This document shows positions 1 through 6,250 of a DNA stretch of 14,279 bases, one piece after another; position 1 is the first letter of the stretch; every line of letters begins with the position of its first letter. The notes under the pieces are model-generated. The model made no database searches and was not told where the DNA came from. It worked only from the letters and a program-made list of their open reading frames with translations. The stretch spans positions 1 through 14,279 of the forward strand of contig JAEYPE010000176.1 of the NCBI GenBank assembly GCA_023411035.1, read 5' to 3'. Both the position numbers and the translations under genes were made by a program. The DNA is from Pseudomonadota bacterium (lineage in GTDB: Bacteria > Pseudomonadota > Alphaproteobacteria > Azospirillales > Azospirillaceae).

Positions 1-172
<172 letters not shown>

Positions 173-253
173 CGCTTTGGTCTTTCGTTCCCGACGTTCC
201 GGACGCACACAATGGCCCGGCCGAGACCGACATTTCCCTTAGCGCGGGGGAAT

Positions 254-327
254 TGGAGCGGGTGAGGGGAATCGAACCCCCGTCGTAAGCTTGGAAGGCT
301 TCTGCTCTACCATTGAGCTACACCCGC
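254..327 (-). tRNA. tRNA-Gly (anticodon UCC)
   Basis: The minus strand reads GCGGGTG (acceptor), TAGCTCAATGGTAGAGCA (D arm), an anticodon loop CTTCCAA with anticodon TCC, GGTTCGATTCC (T arm), CACCCGC, discriminator T and an encoded CCA. The 7-bp acceptor stem is perfect and the length with CCA is 74. It sits between tRNA-Tyr and tuf on the same strand. Confidence 0.97.
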
Positions 328-390
328 CTGCACGCCCCGCCCGGCGCTATCGACCGGGAAACGCGATCACGGACAAGCCGTGGAATGTAG

Positions 391-476
391 TGGTGGAAGG
401 GGCTGGATTCGAACCAGCGTACGCGTACGCGGGCAGATTTACAGTCTGCTGCCTTTAACCACTCGGCCACCCTTCC
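391..476 (-). tRNA. tRNA-Tyr (anticodon GUA)
   Basis: The minus strand reads GGAAGGG, a D arm with GGCCGAGTGGTTAAAGGC, an anticodon loop CTGTAAA with anticodon GTA, and a long variable arm (CCCGCGTACGCGTACG region). A GGTTCGAATCC T arm, CCCTTCC, A and an encoded CCA follow. The length of 86 and the long variable arm are typical of a class II tRNA-Tyr. It is the first RNA of the leftward tRNA-Tyr / tRNA-Gly / tuf unit. Confidence 0.97.
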
Positions 477-515
477 TCAGACCCGCTGCGGGACATGCCC
501 GCCGCGGAGTTCGGC

Positions 516-543
516 ACTATGAGAATTTTTCGGGCCTTGTCAA
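516..543 (-). promoter_or_regulatory. Probable sigma-70 promoter for tRNA-Tyr / tRNA-Gly / tuf
   Basis: On the minus strand a perfect -35 TTGACA (543-538) is followed after 16 bases by CATAGT (521-516), a 4/6 match to TATAAT. The start would fall near 509, about 33 bases before mature tRNA-Tyr. A GC-rich stretch follows the -10, as in stringently controlled stable-RNA promoters. This is inference from sequence only. Confidence 0.65.
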
Positions 544-621
544 CACGTCTGAAGCAGTCCAAACACAGAAAACTGTGAATAACCGCGCCGGGCTCAGGCC
601 CCGCCCCTTCAGCCGGACACC

Positions 622-1476
622 ATGACCCGTTCGAAGAAGCCATCCGCTCCCCACGGCCAGCCCTCCGCCCCGCCGAAGGGCCAACCCTCATCCCATCGCG
701 ATTCGCGCGGCGACCGGCCCTCCTCCGGACGAGGTACCCAGGGCGTCCTGCTCTACGGGCTGCATCCGGTATCGGCAGCCTGGCTGAACCCCGAGCGGCG
801 CATCCACCGCCTGATCGCGACGGACACGGGCCGCGCCGCCCTGGAGCCGGTGCTGGCCCAGGCCAAGGCCCGAGGGCTCCAGCGGCCCGGCTTGATGCCT
901 GCGGACCGCAACGATTTGGACCGCATGCTTCCGCCCGGTGCCGTTCACCAGGGCGTCGCGGTGGACGTCGCCCCGCTGCCCGAGACGGGCATCGAGGACA
1001 TCTGCGCCGAGGCCGATTCGGACCCGTCGGCGCTCGTCGTCGTGCTCGACCAGGTGACCGATCCTCACAACGTCGGGGCCATCCTGCGCTCCGCCTCGGC
1101 CTTCGGCGCCAAGGCTGTGGTGGTGACCGAGCGCAACGCGCCGGAGACCACCGGCGTCCTCGCCAAGAGCGCGTCCGGCGCGCTGGAGTCGGTGCCGCTG
1201 GTGCGGGTCACCAACCTCGCGCGTGCTCTGGCGGACCTTCAGCAGGCCGGCTTCTGGACGGTCGGGCTCGCCGAGTCGGGGCGGGGCACGCTTGCCCAGT
1301 GCAACCTGACGGGCCGCACCGCCCTGGTGCTGGGAGCGGAGGGCGCCGGCCTGCGCCGCCTGACCATGGAGCGCTGCGACGTTATCGCGCGCCTGCCGAC
1401 GCAAGGCCCGGTGGGTAGCCTGAACGTGTCCAACGCCGCCGCCGTCGCCCTCTACGAGGTCGCCCGGCTGCGCTGA
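622..1476 (+). CDS. rlmB: 23S rRNA 2'-O-methyltransferase, RlmB/TrmH family (SPOUT)
   Basis: The protein has 284 residues. It would transfer a methyl group from S-adenosylmethionine to a ribose 2'-OH of 23S rRNA (Gm2251 in E. coli RlmB). A basic, low-complexity tail (residues 1-40, rich in S, P, K and R) precedes a small substrate-binding domain beginning GVLLYGLHPV (41-50). The SPOUT domain starts at about 137. All three family motifs are present: motif 1 DPHNVGAILRSA (147-158, with N150 and R156), motif 2 LGAEGAGLR (237-245) and motif 3 GSLNVSNAA (265-273). The basic tail makes it somewhat longer than E. coli RlmB. The ATG lacks a strong ribosome site. It is divergent from the tRNA-Tyr unit, a common arrangement in alphaproteobacteria. 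The exact target base cannot be told from sequence. Confidence 0.93.
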   Translation: MTRSKKPSAPHGQPSAPPKGQPSSHRDSRGDRPSSGRGTQGVLLYGLHPVSAAWLNPERRIHRLIATDTGRAALEPVLAQAKARGLQRPGLMPADRNDLDRMLPPGAVHQGVAVDVAPLPETGIEDICAEADSDPSALVVVLDQVTDPHNVGAILRSASAFGAKAVVVTERNAPETTGVLAKSASGALESVPLVRVTNLARALADLQQAGFWTVGLAESGRGTLAQCNLTGRTALVLGAEGAGLRRLTMERCDVIARLPTQGPVGSLNVSNAAAVALYEVARLR

Positions 1477-1493
1477 CGCCCTACAGGTGGGGC

Positions 1494-1522
1494 TTGTCGC
1501 GGGCCGCGCGGGACGCTAGTGT
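1494..1522 (+). promoter_or_regulatory. Candidate promoter for tRNA-Thr
   Basis: TTGTCG (1494-1499) is followed after 17 bases by TAGTGT (1517-1522), about 30 bases before the tRNA 5' end. The match is modest. It is placed here mainly because a stable RNA needs a promoter in this 77-base gap after rlmB. Confidence 0.35.
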
Positions 1523-1553
1523 GGGCGCCCGCCGCGGTCTGGCCGGGCGGCAT

Positions 1554-1629
1554 GCCGGTTTAGCTCAGTCGGTAGAGCAGCGGTTTTGTAAACCGAAGGT
1601 CGCGGGTTCGAGCCCTGCAACCGGCACCA
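1554..1629 (+). tRNA. tRNA-Thr (anticodon UGU)
   Basis: GCCGGTT acceptor, TAGCTCAGTCGGTAGAGCA D arm, anticodon loop TTTGTAA with anticodon TGT, GGTTCGAGCCC T arm, AACCGGC acceptor strand, discriminator A and an encoded CCA. The length is 76 with perfect acceptor pairing. Confidence 0.97.
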
Positions 1630-1668
1630 CCCTTCCCACCCCCTGCCGGACCGGCCATCGATCCCGCC

Positions 1669-2127
1669 ATGCCGCACCCCCTTCACGGCTGCTCCCTGAA
1701 CCCAACCGGTTCCGGCGTCATCGACGCCGAGCACGGCGCCATCCTCGACATCCTGTCGGCGATGACCGGGGGCGGGCCGCTCGGGCTGGCGGAACTGACC
1801 GCGCTCCGGCACGAGGTCGCGGAGCATTTCGCCACGGAAGCGGCGGAGATGGCTGTCCTGGCTCCAGACCGTAGGGAGCAGCACGAGTACGCCCACCGCG
1901 CCTATCTCGCCAGCATCGACGCCCTGGTGGGAGCCGCGAATCGGGGCGAGCCGGTGACCGGTGACGACGCGAACCGCCTGATGCTGTGGTTCATCGTCCA
2001 CTCCAACACCGCCGACGCCGAACTGGTGGAGGCCTCCCGGCAGACCGGCGACGAGCCGCCGATGATCGTCATGGACGACTGGCTGGACAGCCTGGACGAA
2101 GCGGACCAGGACGCTCTGCGCTCCTGA
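1669..2127 (+). CDS. Single-domain bacteriohemerythrin
   Basis: The 152-residue protein is a small hemerythrin-like oxygen- or diiron-binding domain. All seven usual iron ligands can be placed. H22 is in IDAEHGAIL, H53 and E57 are in EHFATE, H72 and H76 are in the HEYAH pair, and H111 and D116 are in VHSNTAD. The spacing matches the four-helix hemerythrin fold. There is no signal peptide or membrane segment, so it is probably cytoplasmic. Family members store or deliver O2, or sense it; here there is no fused signalling domain. The start is 39 bases after tRNA-Thr with no clear ribosome site, so it may be carried on the tRNA transcript. The acidic tail (MDDWLDSLDEADQD) is outside the metal-binding core. 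The fold is a confident call; the role is not known. Confidence 0.8.
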   Translation: MPHPLHGCSLNPTGSGVIDAEHGAILDILSAMTGGGPLGLAELTALRHEVAEHFATEAAEMAVLAPDRREQHEYAHRAYLASIDALVGAANRGEPVTGDDANRLMLWFIVHSNTADAELVEASRQTGDEPPMIVMDDWLDSLDEADQDALRS

Positions 2128-2176
2128 CCCGCTTTCCCGGAATGGGGAACCGCACCGGCGGGCATCGGTTGGAAAA

Positions 2177-2191
2177 GGAACGATCCGTTCC
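2177..2191. promoter_or_regulatory. Inverted repeat GGAACG-ATC-CGTTCC upstream of the small gene
   Basis: A perfect 6-bp inverted repeat with a 3-base centre lies 22 bases before the ATG at 2214. It could be an operator or a short hairpin in the leader. No regulator can be assigned. Confidence 0.35.
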
Positions 2192-2213
2192 GCGCAACCG
2201 ACAAGGTCTTCCG

Positions 2214-2486
2214 ATGGTCCAGAGCGACACTCCCAACGCCGAGGCGCAGCGCCTGCGCGACGCCATCGACAAGGGTCTGACCGGCGACAAGATACCCGCC
2301 GCCGATCCTGCGGCAGCTCCGCTGGGCACCGACGACGAGACCGCGGGAACCCGCCTGCCCCCCTCCGCCGGTTGCGTTGACCGGGCTCCTCCGGACGCCC
2401 GCGCGCCTGCGGGCCACTCCAAGGGCGCCGACGCCTTCCGCAAAGGCGATTTCCCGCCCGGCAAGCACACCCGCCACGACCGCTGA
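2214..2486 (+). CDS. Small hydrophilic protein of unknown function (90 aa)
   Basis: The frame encodes 90 residues beginning MVQSDTPNAEAQRLRDAIDK, followed by a segment with TGDKIPAADPAAAPLGTDDE. That middle part resembles short conserved hypothetical proteins I have seen in alphaproteobacteria, but I cannot name the family. The protein is charged and proline-rich, with no membrane segment or signal peptide. Codon 3 positions are GC-rich like the neighbours. The ribosome site is weak (an AAGGTC about 8 bases upstream). It follows the hemerythrin gene by 86 bases in the same direction and ends just before a strong hairpin. The C-terminal third looks less like a conserved protein than the first half, and a run of six C in the middle (2359-2364) could hide a frameshift. 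It could be a stress-related small protein; this is only a guess. Confidence 0.5.
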   Translation: MVQSDTPNAEAQRLRDAIDKGLTGDKIPAADPAAAPLGTDDETAGTRLPPSAGCVDRAPPDARAPAGHSKGADAFRKGDFPPGKHTRHDR

Positions 2487-2506
2487 GAGCGCCTCAGCCC
2501 ATAAAA

Positions 2507-2537
2507 ATGTCCCTCTTCCGGACGGGAAGAGGGACAT
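2507..2537. terminator. Strong hairpin terminator, best for the leftward polysaccharide-export gene
   Basis: ATGTCCCTCTTCC (2507-2519) pairs perfectly with GGAAGAGGGACAT (2525-2537) around a 5-base loop. On the minus strand the stem is followed by TTTTTAT, a proper U-tract, so it should end the leftward gene whose stop is at 2636. On the plus strand the tract is poor (TGTCAT), but the stem may also stop the small rightward gene ending at 2486. Confidence 0.8.
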
Positions 2538-2635
2538 TGTCATGAATTCGAATGCCGGCGGGGCGCAGCGCCCCAGTTTTCCGAAACAAATGGGCAATCT
2601 GGGCGAGACGTCTGGATGAGACCTCTGGCAACCCG

Positions 2636-3208
2636 TTAGAAATAGCGCTCCGGCACGCGCAGCACGTCGTCCGGCATCACCGGCGTGGTGATCGGAGCGC
2701 GGCGCAACTCCTTCTTCGGGTCGGACCCGCGGGTGATGAGGACGTAATCCTCCTTGGCGCGATAGGTGTAGCCGCCGGCCATCGCCACCGCGGACAGGGC
2801 GGTCATGCCGTTGACATACTGGTATTGGCCTGGGTTGCGCACCTCGCCCAGGATGAAGAAGGGCCGGTGGTTCAACACCTCGACGCTGACCTTGGCGTCC
2901 CGGACATAGCCCTGCGAGAGGCGCCTGGAGATATCGGCCTCCAGTTCGCGCGGGGTGTGGCCGTTGGCCGGAACCTCGCCGATCAGTGGCATGGCGACCT
3001 TGCCGGACCCATCGACGCGGAACTCACCGGAAAGCTGTTCCTCGCCGAAGACGATGACGCGCAGCGCATCGCCGGCGCCCAGGCGGTAATCCGTCATCTG
3101 GGCGACGCCCGGCGGTTCGAGGGGTGCATCCTGGCCGCCGGCGCAGCCGACCATCGCGGCGGCGACCACGGTCATTCCGAGCGCGCGGAACACGTTACGT
3201 CGATTCAT
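2636..3208 (-). CDS. Polysaccharide export lipoprotein, Wza-like (Poly_export + SLBB)
   Basis: The protein has 190 residues and would be a periplasmic or outer-membrane lipoprotein of the polysaccharide-export (OPX) family. These proteins form or gate the outer-membrane exit for capsule or exopolysaccharide. A signal peptide ends in a lipobox AMVGC with the lipidated cysteine at C22. The Poly_export domain runs from DYRLGAGD (about 40) to about 112, and an SLBB domain follows (FFILGEVRNPGQY onward, 117-165). The C-terminus is short (DDVLRVPERYF), so it lacks the extra SLBB domain and membrane-spanning helix of full-length E. coli Wza. This is the short OPX type, which usually depends on a separate outer-membrane barrel. 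A good ribosome site (AAGGGTAAGGG) precedes the ATG. The beta-barrel gene upstream on the same strand is a plausible partner. Confidence 0.9.
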   Translation of the reverse strand: MNRRNVFRALGMTVVAAAMVGCAGGQDAPLEPPGVAQMTDYRLGAGDALRVIVFGEEQLSGEFRVDGSGKVAMPLIGEVPANGHTPRELEADISRRLSQGYVRDAKVSVEVLNHRPFFILGEVRNPGQYQYVNGMTALSAVAMAGGYTYRAKEDYVLITRGSDPKKELRRAPITTPVMPDDVLRVPERYF

Positions 3209-3383
3209 CCCTTACCCTTCCATGGCTCGTGAGGACATCGGACCCGGCGTCCGCCAACGGAACGGCCGAACCCTGAGCGGTCACGCAGGGAGAGTAGCAA
3301 CTCACACGCGCTTGGGAAAAAGTGGAGAGGAAGTAACGCCAACGGAGGAAAAGGATTCGCATCATCGTATAGGCATGAACGCG

Positions 3384-3417
3384 AAAAGGGCGCCCACCGG
3401 AAGATGGACGCCCTTTT
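3384..3417 (-). terminator. Rho-independent terminator after the beta-barrel gene
   Basis: A 15-bp stem (3384-3398 with 3403-3417, two G-U pairs on the minus strand) surrounds a 4-base loop. On the minus strand it reads AAAAGGGCGTCCATC, TTCC, GGTGGGCGCCCTTTT. It begins 22 bases after the stop of the leftward barrel gene. The A/T-rich ends make it work in both directions in principle. It separates the barrel gene from the OPX gene, so the two are probably transcribed separately. Confidence 0.85.
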
Positions 3418-3438
3418 TCTGATCCTTGGATGGACCGA

Positions 3439-4743
3439 TTACATCTGGGCGCCGACGCGCAGATAGACCAGATTGTCGGAGTAATCGAAACCACTGAGGT
3501 TCGAGTTACGCTTTTCGTAAGTGTAACCACCGTTCACAAAGACATAGCGGCTGAGCTGATAGCTGGCGCCGACCCCCAGCGTGTAGACGTTGTCGGTGCG
3601 GTCCACGCCGTTGAAGTCGTCCTGTCGCCACTGCAGACGACCGTTCAGCAGCAGGGTGCGCAACAGCTCGTGGTCCACGCCCAGGGCGGCGACGGTGCGG
3701 TTGTAGCTGGACGCAATCTGGCTACCGCGGGAGAAGGTCGATTCGCGGACCTGACGGCTGAGCGAGCCGGTGACCGAGGTGAGCTGCGTCACCGCCCAGT
3801 TCAGACGGCCGCCCAAGGCCAGACCGCTGAAGTCCTTGAGCGTCGGATCGTCGTAGGTCTTGCTCAGATAGCCGGCATAGATTTCGCCGGTGATGAGGCC
3901 GGTCAGGTCGGTCGACAGGCCGCCGACGACCTCATAGCCGTCCGAATCGCGGTTGATGCCGCCGAAGTCCTGGCTGAGACGGTAGCGGGTCCAACTGTAC
4001 GATCCCTGGATGAAGGCCTCGTAACCCTGGATGAACTCGTAGCCGACGCGGGCGGTGCCGGAGTAATCCCAGCGGTCACGATCCTCCTGCGATTCGGTCC
4101 GGCCGGTGATCAGTTCCGCATCCTGGTAGGAGGTGTACTGGGCAAGGCCGGTCAGGCGAAAGCGCAGGCGGTTGAAGCGTTGGTTGAAGGACGCCTCGCC
4201 GCCATTTGTGAAGTAGTTCACCGGCTCCGCGAAGCGCGGCACCACCGCGCCGGTGGCCAGCGACACGTCGAAGTTCGGGTCGGACCGTCCCTCATGGTCG
4301 CGGCGGCTGAACAGCAGACCGCTGACCGAGGAATCGCGGGAGATGTCGTAACGGCCGTTTACCTGCGCCCGGTAATCGGCGTAGTTCTCCGATGAAAAGT
4401 CGAAGAAGCGCCCGATATTGCCGGATGCCGAGAAGTTCAGGGCGTGATTGTTGAAGTCCGAACGCACGTCGACGCTCGGCTGAATGACCCAGATGAAGTC
4501 GTCGCGGGTATTGCTCTCGGTCGCGAAGACGTTGCTTTCATAGGTCACGCCGGTTTCGAGGCGCGGCAGGATACGGAACGATCCGGCGCGGATGCCGAGC
4601 TGTTCGACCTCCGGACGGCGGCGCTCCAGCACGGATTCACCGCGCTGCAGTTCCTGGGCGCTGACCGGCTTTGCCGCGGGCAGCGCCGTCAGCACGGTGG
4701 ACGCGAGCGCGAGGGCGAGGAAGGACAGGAAACTGGGCTTCAT
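3439..4743 (-). CDS. Outer-membrane beta-barrel protein (putative beta-barrel porin 2 type)
   Basis: The protein has 434 residues. A typical Sec signal peptide ends at VSA (cleavage near A29/Q30). The mature part begins with a short periplasmic segment and then alternates aromatic and polar residues in many amphipathic strands. Examples are FRILPRLETGVTYESNVFATES and DNVYTLGVGASYQLSRYVFVNGGYTYE, ending in NLVYLRVGAQM. This fits the BBP2-type outer-membrane barrels often found in capsule and exopolysaccharide gene clusters. The likely role is an outer-membrane pore or accessory for polysaccharide export, working with the short OPX lipoprotein encoded just downstream. No ribosome site stands out before the ATG. 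It has its own terminator. Family assignment is by pattern, so an unrelated porin remains possible. Confidence 0.8.
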   Translation of the reverse strand: MKPSFLSFLALALASTVLTALPAAKPVSAQELQRGESVLERRRPEVEQLGIRAGSFRILPRLETGVTYESNVFATESNTRDDFIWVIQPSVDVRSDFNNHALNFSASGNIGRFFDFSSENYADYRAQVNGRYDISRDSSVSGLLFSRRDHEGRSDPNFDVSLATGAVVPRFAEPVNYFTNGGEASFNQRFNRLRFRLTGLAQYTSYQDAELITGRTESQEDRDRWDYSGTARVGYEFIQGYEAFIQGSYSWTRYRLSQDFGGINRDSDGYEVVGGLSTDLTGLITGEIYAGYLSKTYDDPTLKDFSGLALGGRLNWAVTQLTSVTGSLSRQVRESTFSRGSQIASSYNRTVAALGVDHELLRTLLLNGRLQWRQDDFNGVDRTDNVYTLGVGASYQLSRYVFVNGGYTYEKRNSNLSGFDYSDNLVYLRVGAQM

Positions 4744-5019
4744 GGGTCACCGCGCAAGGCTGAGATCAGTGGCTCGTATCGGTCGGCCGAATGGCCTCGG
4801 AATGTGCAATCACCGCTCCAGGAGAAGCGGACAGTCGCTGCAAAGACAACTCATGGCGTGATGTCCGTGCAACAGTGAAGCCGATTGCCGTTGGTTTTTG
4901 CTCGCGCCTGTGTTGTTGGGGCAACAAGACTTGCGTTAGACGCGCATACTATTGTAATAGGGACGCCGTTTTAGAACAAAGGTCATAGGACCTGCACAAA
5001 GATACCCGGTGGCCCCGTG
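4744..5019. other. Non-coding gap between the barrel gene and the proline-rich gene
   Basis: No convincing gene is present. The stretch is more AT-rich than its surroundings, especially 4890-4980. It holds short inverted repeats: TTGTTG-GGG-CAACAA (4913-4927) and CTATT-GT-AATAG (4949-4960). It probably carries the divergent promoters of the leftward barrel gene and the rightward proline-rich gene, but I could not place either hexamer pair with confidence. Confidence 0.4.
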
Positions 5020-5020
5020 G

Positions 5021-5046
5021 GAACCGGCGACGGATGGCGCCGGTTC
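5021..5046 (+). promoter_or_regulatory. Hairpin in the leader of the proline-rich gene
   Basis: GAACCGGCG (5021-5029) and CGCCGGTTC (5038-5046) pair perfectly around 8 bases, 35 bases before the ATG at 5082. There is no U-tract, so it is not a terminator. It could be a leader hairpin or a protein site. GGAAC at 5020-5024 followed 16 bases later by CGGT also loosely resembles an EcfG stress promoter, but the -10 has a mismatch. Confidence 0.4.
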
Positions 5047-5081
5047 ATCGGTGCAGACGCCATCACGACGGAGCACCGGCC

Positions 5082-5318
5082 ATGACCGGACCGCTGAACA
5101 CCCATCCGCCGCCCAAGTCCGAACCACAGCCGCCTTCTAAATCACCCCCCGGATCACCCCCCGGATCACCCCCCGGATCACCGCAGCATCCTGGCGACGA
5201 TGTGGTGATGCCACCCTACACGCCCGGCGGCGTGCCACCCCCGGACGGCGATCTCCCGAAATCGGATCGGGAAAGGACTCCGCCTCCGGACACTTACCCA
5301 CCGAAGCAAAATCCATAA
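5082..5318 (+). CDS. Small proline-rich protein with SPPG tandem repeat
   Basis: The 78-residue protein is extremely rich in proline and glycine and has no signal peptide, membrane segment or recognisable domain. A 12-bp unit encoding Ser-Pro-Pro-Gly is repeated in tandem (5141-5182). The ATG is preceded by GGAG at 5070-5073, 8 bases away, which is a good ribosome site and the main reason for calling this a gene. The sequence is probably disordered. It stands alone between the barrel gene and the MarR gene, transcribed rightward. I do not recognise the family. It could be spurious, but the ribosome site and the clean stop support it. Confidence 0.5.
   Translation: MTGPLNTHPPPKSEPQPPSKSPPGSPPGSPPGSPQHPGDDVVMPPYTPGGVPPPDGDLPKSDRERTPPPDTYPPKQNP
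5141..5182 (+). repeat. 12-bp tandem repeat, 3.5 copies (encodes SPPG)
   Basis: ATCACCCCCCGG occurs three times in a row (5141-5152, 5153-5164, 5165-5176), followed by a half copy ATCACC. The copies are identical. Because the unit is a multiple of three, copy-number change would lengthen or shorten the protein without a frameshift. Each unit also contains a run of six C. Confidence 0.9.
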
Positions 5319-5418
5319 TCGAAATGCGGGGAGAATCCCCTGGCATCACCAAGACACACCCGAATATGCAGATTGCACCCTAGACTCTCGCGCCCATTGC
5401 TCAGACACCAGACCAGAT

Positions 5419-5446
5419 TTGACGCGCGAGTGCTTTAGGTTATTAA
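5419..5446 (+). promoter_or_regulatory. Candidate sigma-70 promoter upstream of the MarR gene
   Basis: TTGACG (5419-5424) is followed after 16 bases by TATTAA (5441-5446). A transcript from about 5453 would have a leader of about 210 bases before the MarR ATG at 5661. The 340-base gap 5319-5660 holds nothing else I can support, apart from a small GGGGA-GAA-TCCCC hairpin at 5328-5340 after the proline-rich gene. Confidence 0.45.
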
Positions 5447-5660
5447 AAGATGAAGAGGCGTAGACTGTGGCCGTATGCCGCAGAGGCGAGCGTTGCCTAT
5501 CGCAAATTGGATGCCTAGGTTTGAAAGCGAAGCCTGCTGCATTTGGTGCGGGTTCGGAATCCAACCCTTCCGGACCGGGACCGAGCCTGTCGCACGGCGC
5601 TCCGCAGACCATCCGCCGTCATCCGGAAACGGGCCGGCTTCGCAACGCTCGTGTGCGCCC

Positions 5661-6101
5661 ATGGATCAAATCGCCCATCCCCCGGCCGACGATTACCTGC
5701 TGTCCGGGCAGGTGCACTATCGACTTCGCCGGGCACACCAACGCGCGTCATCCATTTTCATGGATATGATCGGCAATTCCCAGATCACCCCCACACAGTG
5801 GGGCGCCCTGGTCACGTTGCGGACCGAAGGGGCGCTGTCGCAGAACCAACTCGGGCGGCTGACCTATATGGACCCCGCGACCACCCAGGGCGTGATCCTG
5901 CGCCTGGTGGAGCGCCATTTGGTGGAACGCCAGCCGGACCCGCAGGACCGGCGCCGCACCAGCGTCAGCCTGACCAGCAGCGGACAATCGCTGGTCAGCA
6001 CCCTGCTGCAAAACGCCACCCAGGCGCATAACTCCACGCTTGCGCCGCTGACCCCGGAAGAGCAGGCAACCTTCCTCACGCTGCTCGCCCGCCTGATGTG
6101 A
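5661..6101 (+). CDS. MarR-family transcriptional regulator
   Basis: The protein has 146 residues, the usual MarR length. It has a winged helix-turn-helix core: ITPTQWGALVTL (42-53), then LSQNQLGRLTYMDPATTQGVILRLVERHLVER containing the recognition helix. The wing DPQDRRRTSVSLT (93-105) is typical of the family. Helices at both ends would form the dimer interface. MarR dimers bind palindromes of roughly 16-20 bp and are released by small ligands. The ATG at 5661 was chosen because the frame upstream encodes nothing MarR-like; it lacks a clear ribosome site. The gene lies 149 bases upstream of an ABC-importer operon in the same direction. A 19-bp palindrome in that gap makes the importer the likely target. 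The ligand is unknown. Confidence 0.88.
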   Translation: MDQIAHPPADDYLLSGQVHYRLRRAHQRASSIFMDMIGNSQITPTQWGALVTLRTEGALSQNQLGRLTYMDPATTQGVILRLVERHLVERQPDPQDRRRTSVSLTSSGQSLVSTLLQNATQAHNSTLAPLTPEEQATFLTLLARLM

Positions 6102-6159
6102 AACCGGCGGCGCAAGGGCCGGCCGGTGGAAAGCCGGCGTGATGCGGTGCAACGGAACG

Positions 6160-6187
6160 GTGACTTTTGCGGTGGGTTTGCTATGAA
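6160..6187 (+). promoter_or_regulatory. Candidate promoter of the ABC-importer operon
   Basis: GTGACT (6160-6165) and TATGAA (6182-6187) are separated by 16 bases. The -10 overlaps the left arm of the palindrome at 6185-6203, so a bound regulator would block polymerase. The hexamers match consensus only in part. Confidence 0.4.
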
Positions 6188-6203
6188 CGCAGATATTGCG
6201 TTC
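6185..6203. promoter_or_regulatory. 19-bp palindrome, candidate MarR operator
   Basis: GAACGCA, GATAT, TGCGTTC is a perfect 7-bp inverted repeat with a 5-base centre. A third half-site GCGTTC follows at 6210-6215, 12 bases after the second, inside the palindrome AACGCGTT (6207-6214). Size and position, between a MarR gene and the operon it precedes, fit a MarR operator. Confidence 0.6.
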
Positions 6204-6250
6204 GCCAACGCGTTCACGCAGCCGCCAACCGCGCCGGGATTCCGCCGATC

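Noticed and set aside
2340..2486. A frameshift in the small 90-residue gene at the run of six C
   Set aside because: Removing one C gives another open frame, but without an alignment I cannot show which C-terminus is conserved.
2552..3232. A 226-codon plus-strand frame over the OPX gene
   Set aside because: The opposite strand has a lipobox, Poly_export and SLBB domains with a good ribosome site; this frame is its shadow.
6104..6141. GCCGGC-type repeats after the MarR gene as a terminator
   Set aside because: The GC-rich repeats can pair in several short ways but none has a U-tract, so I did not call a terminator.
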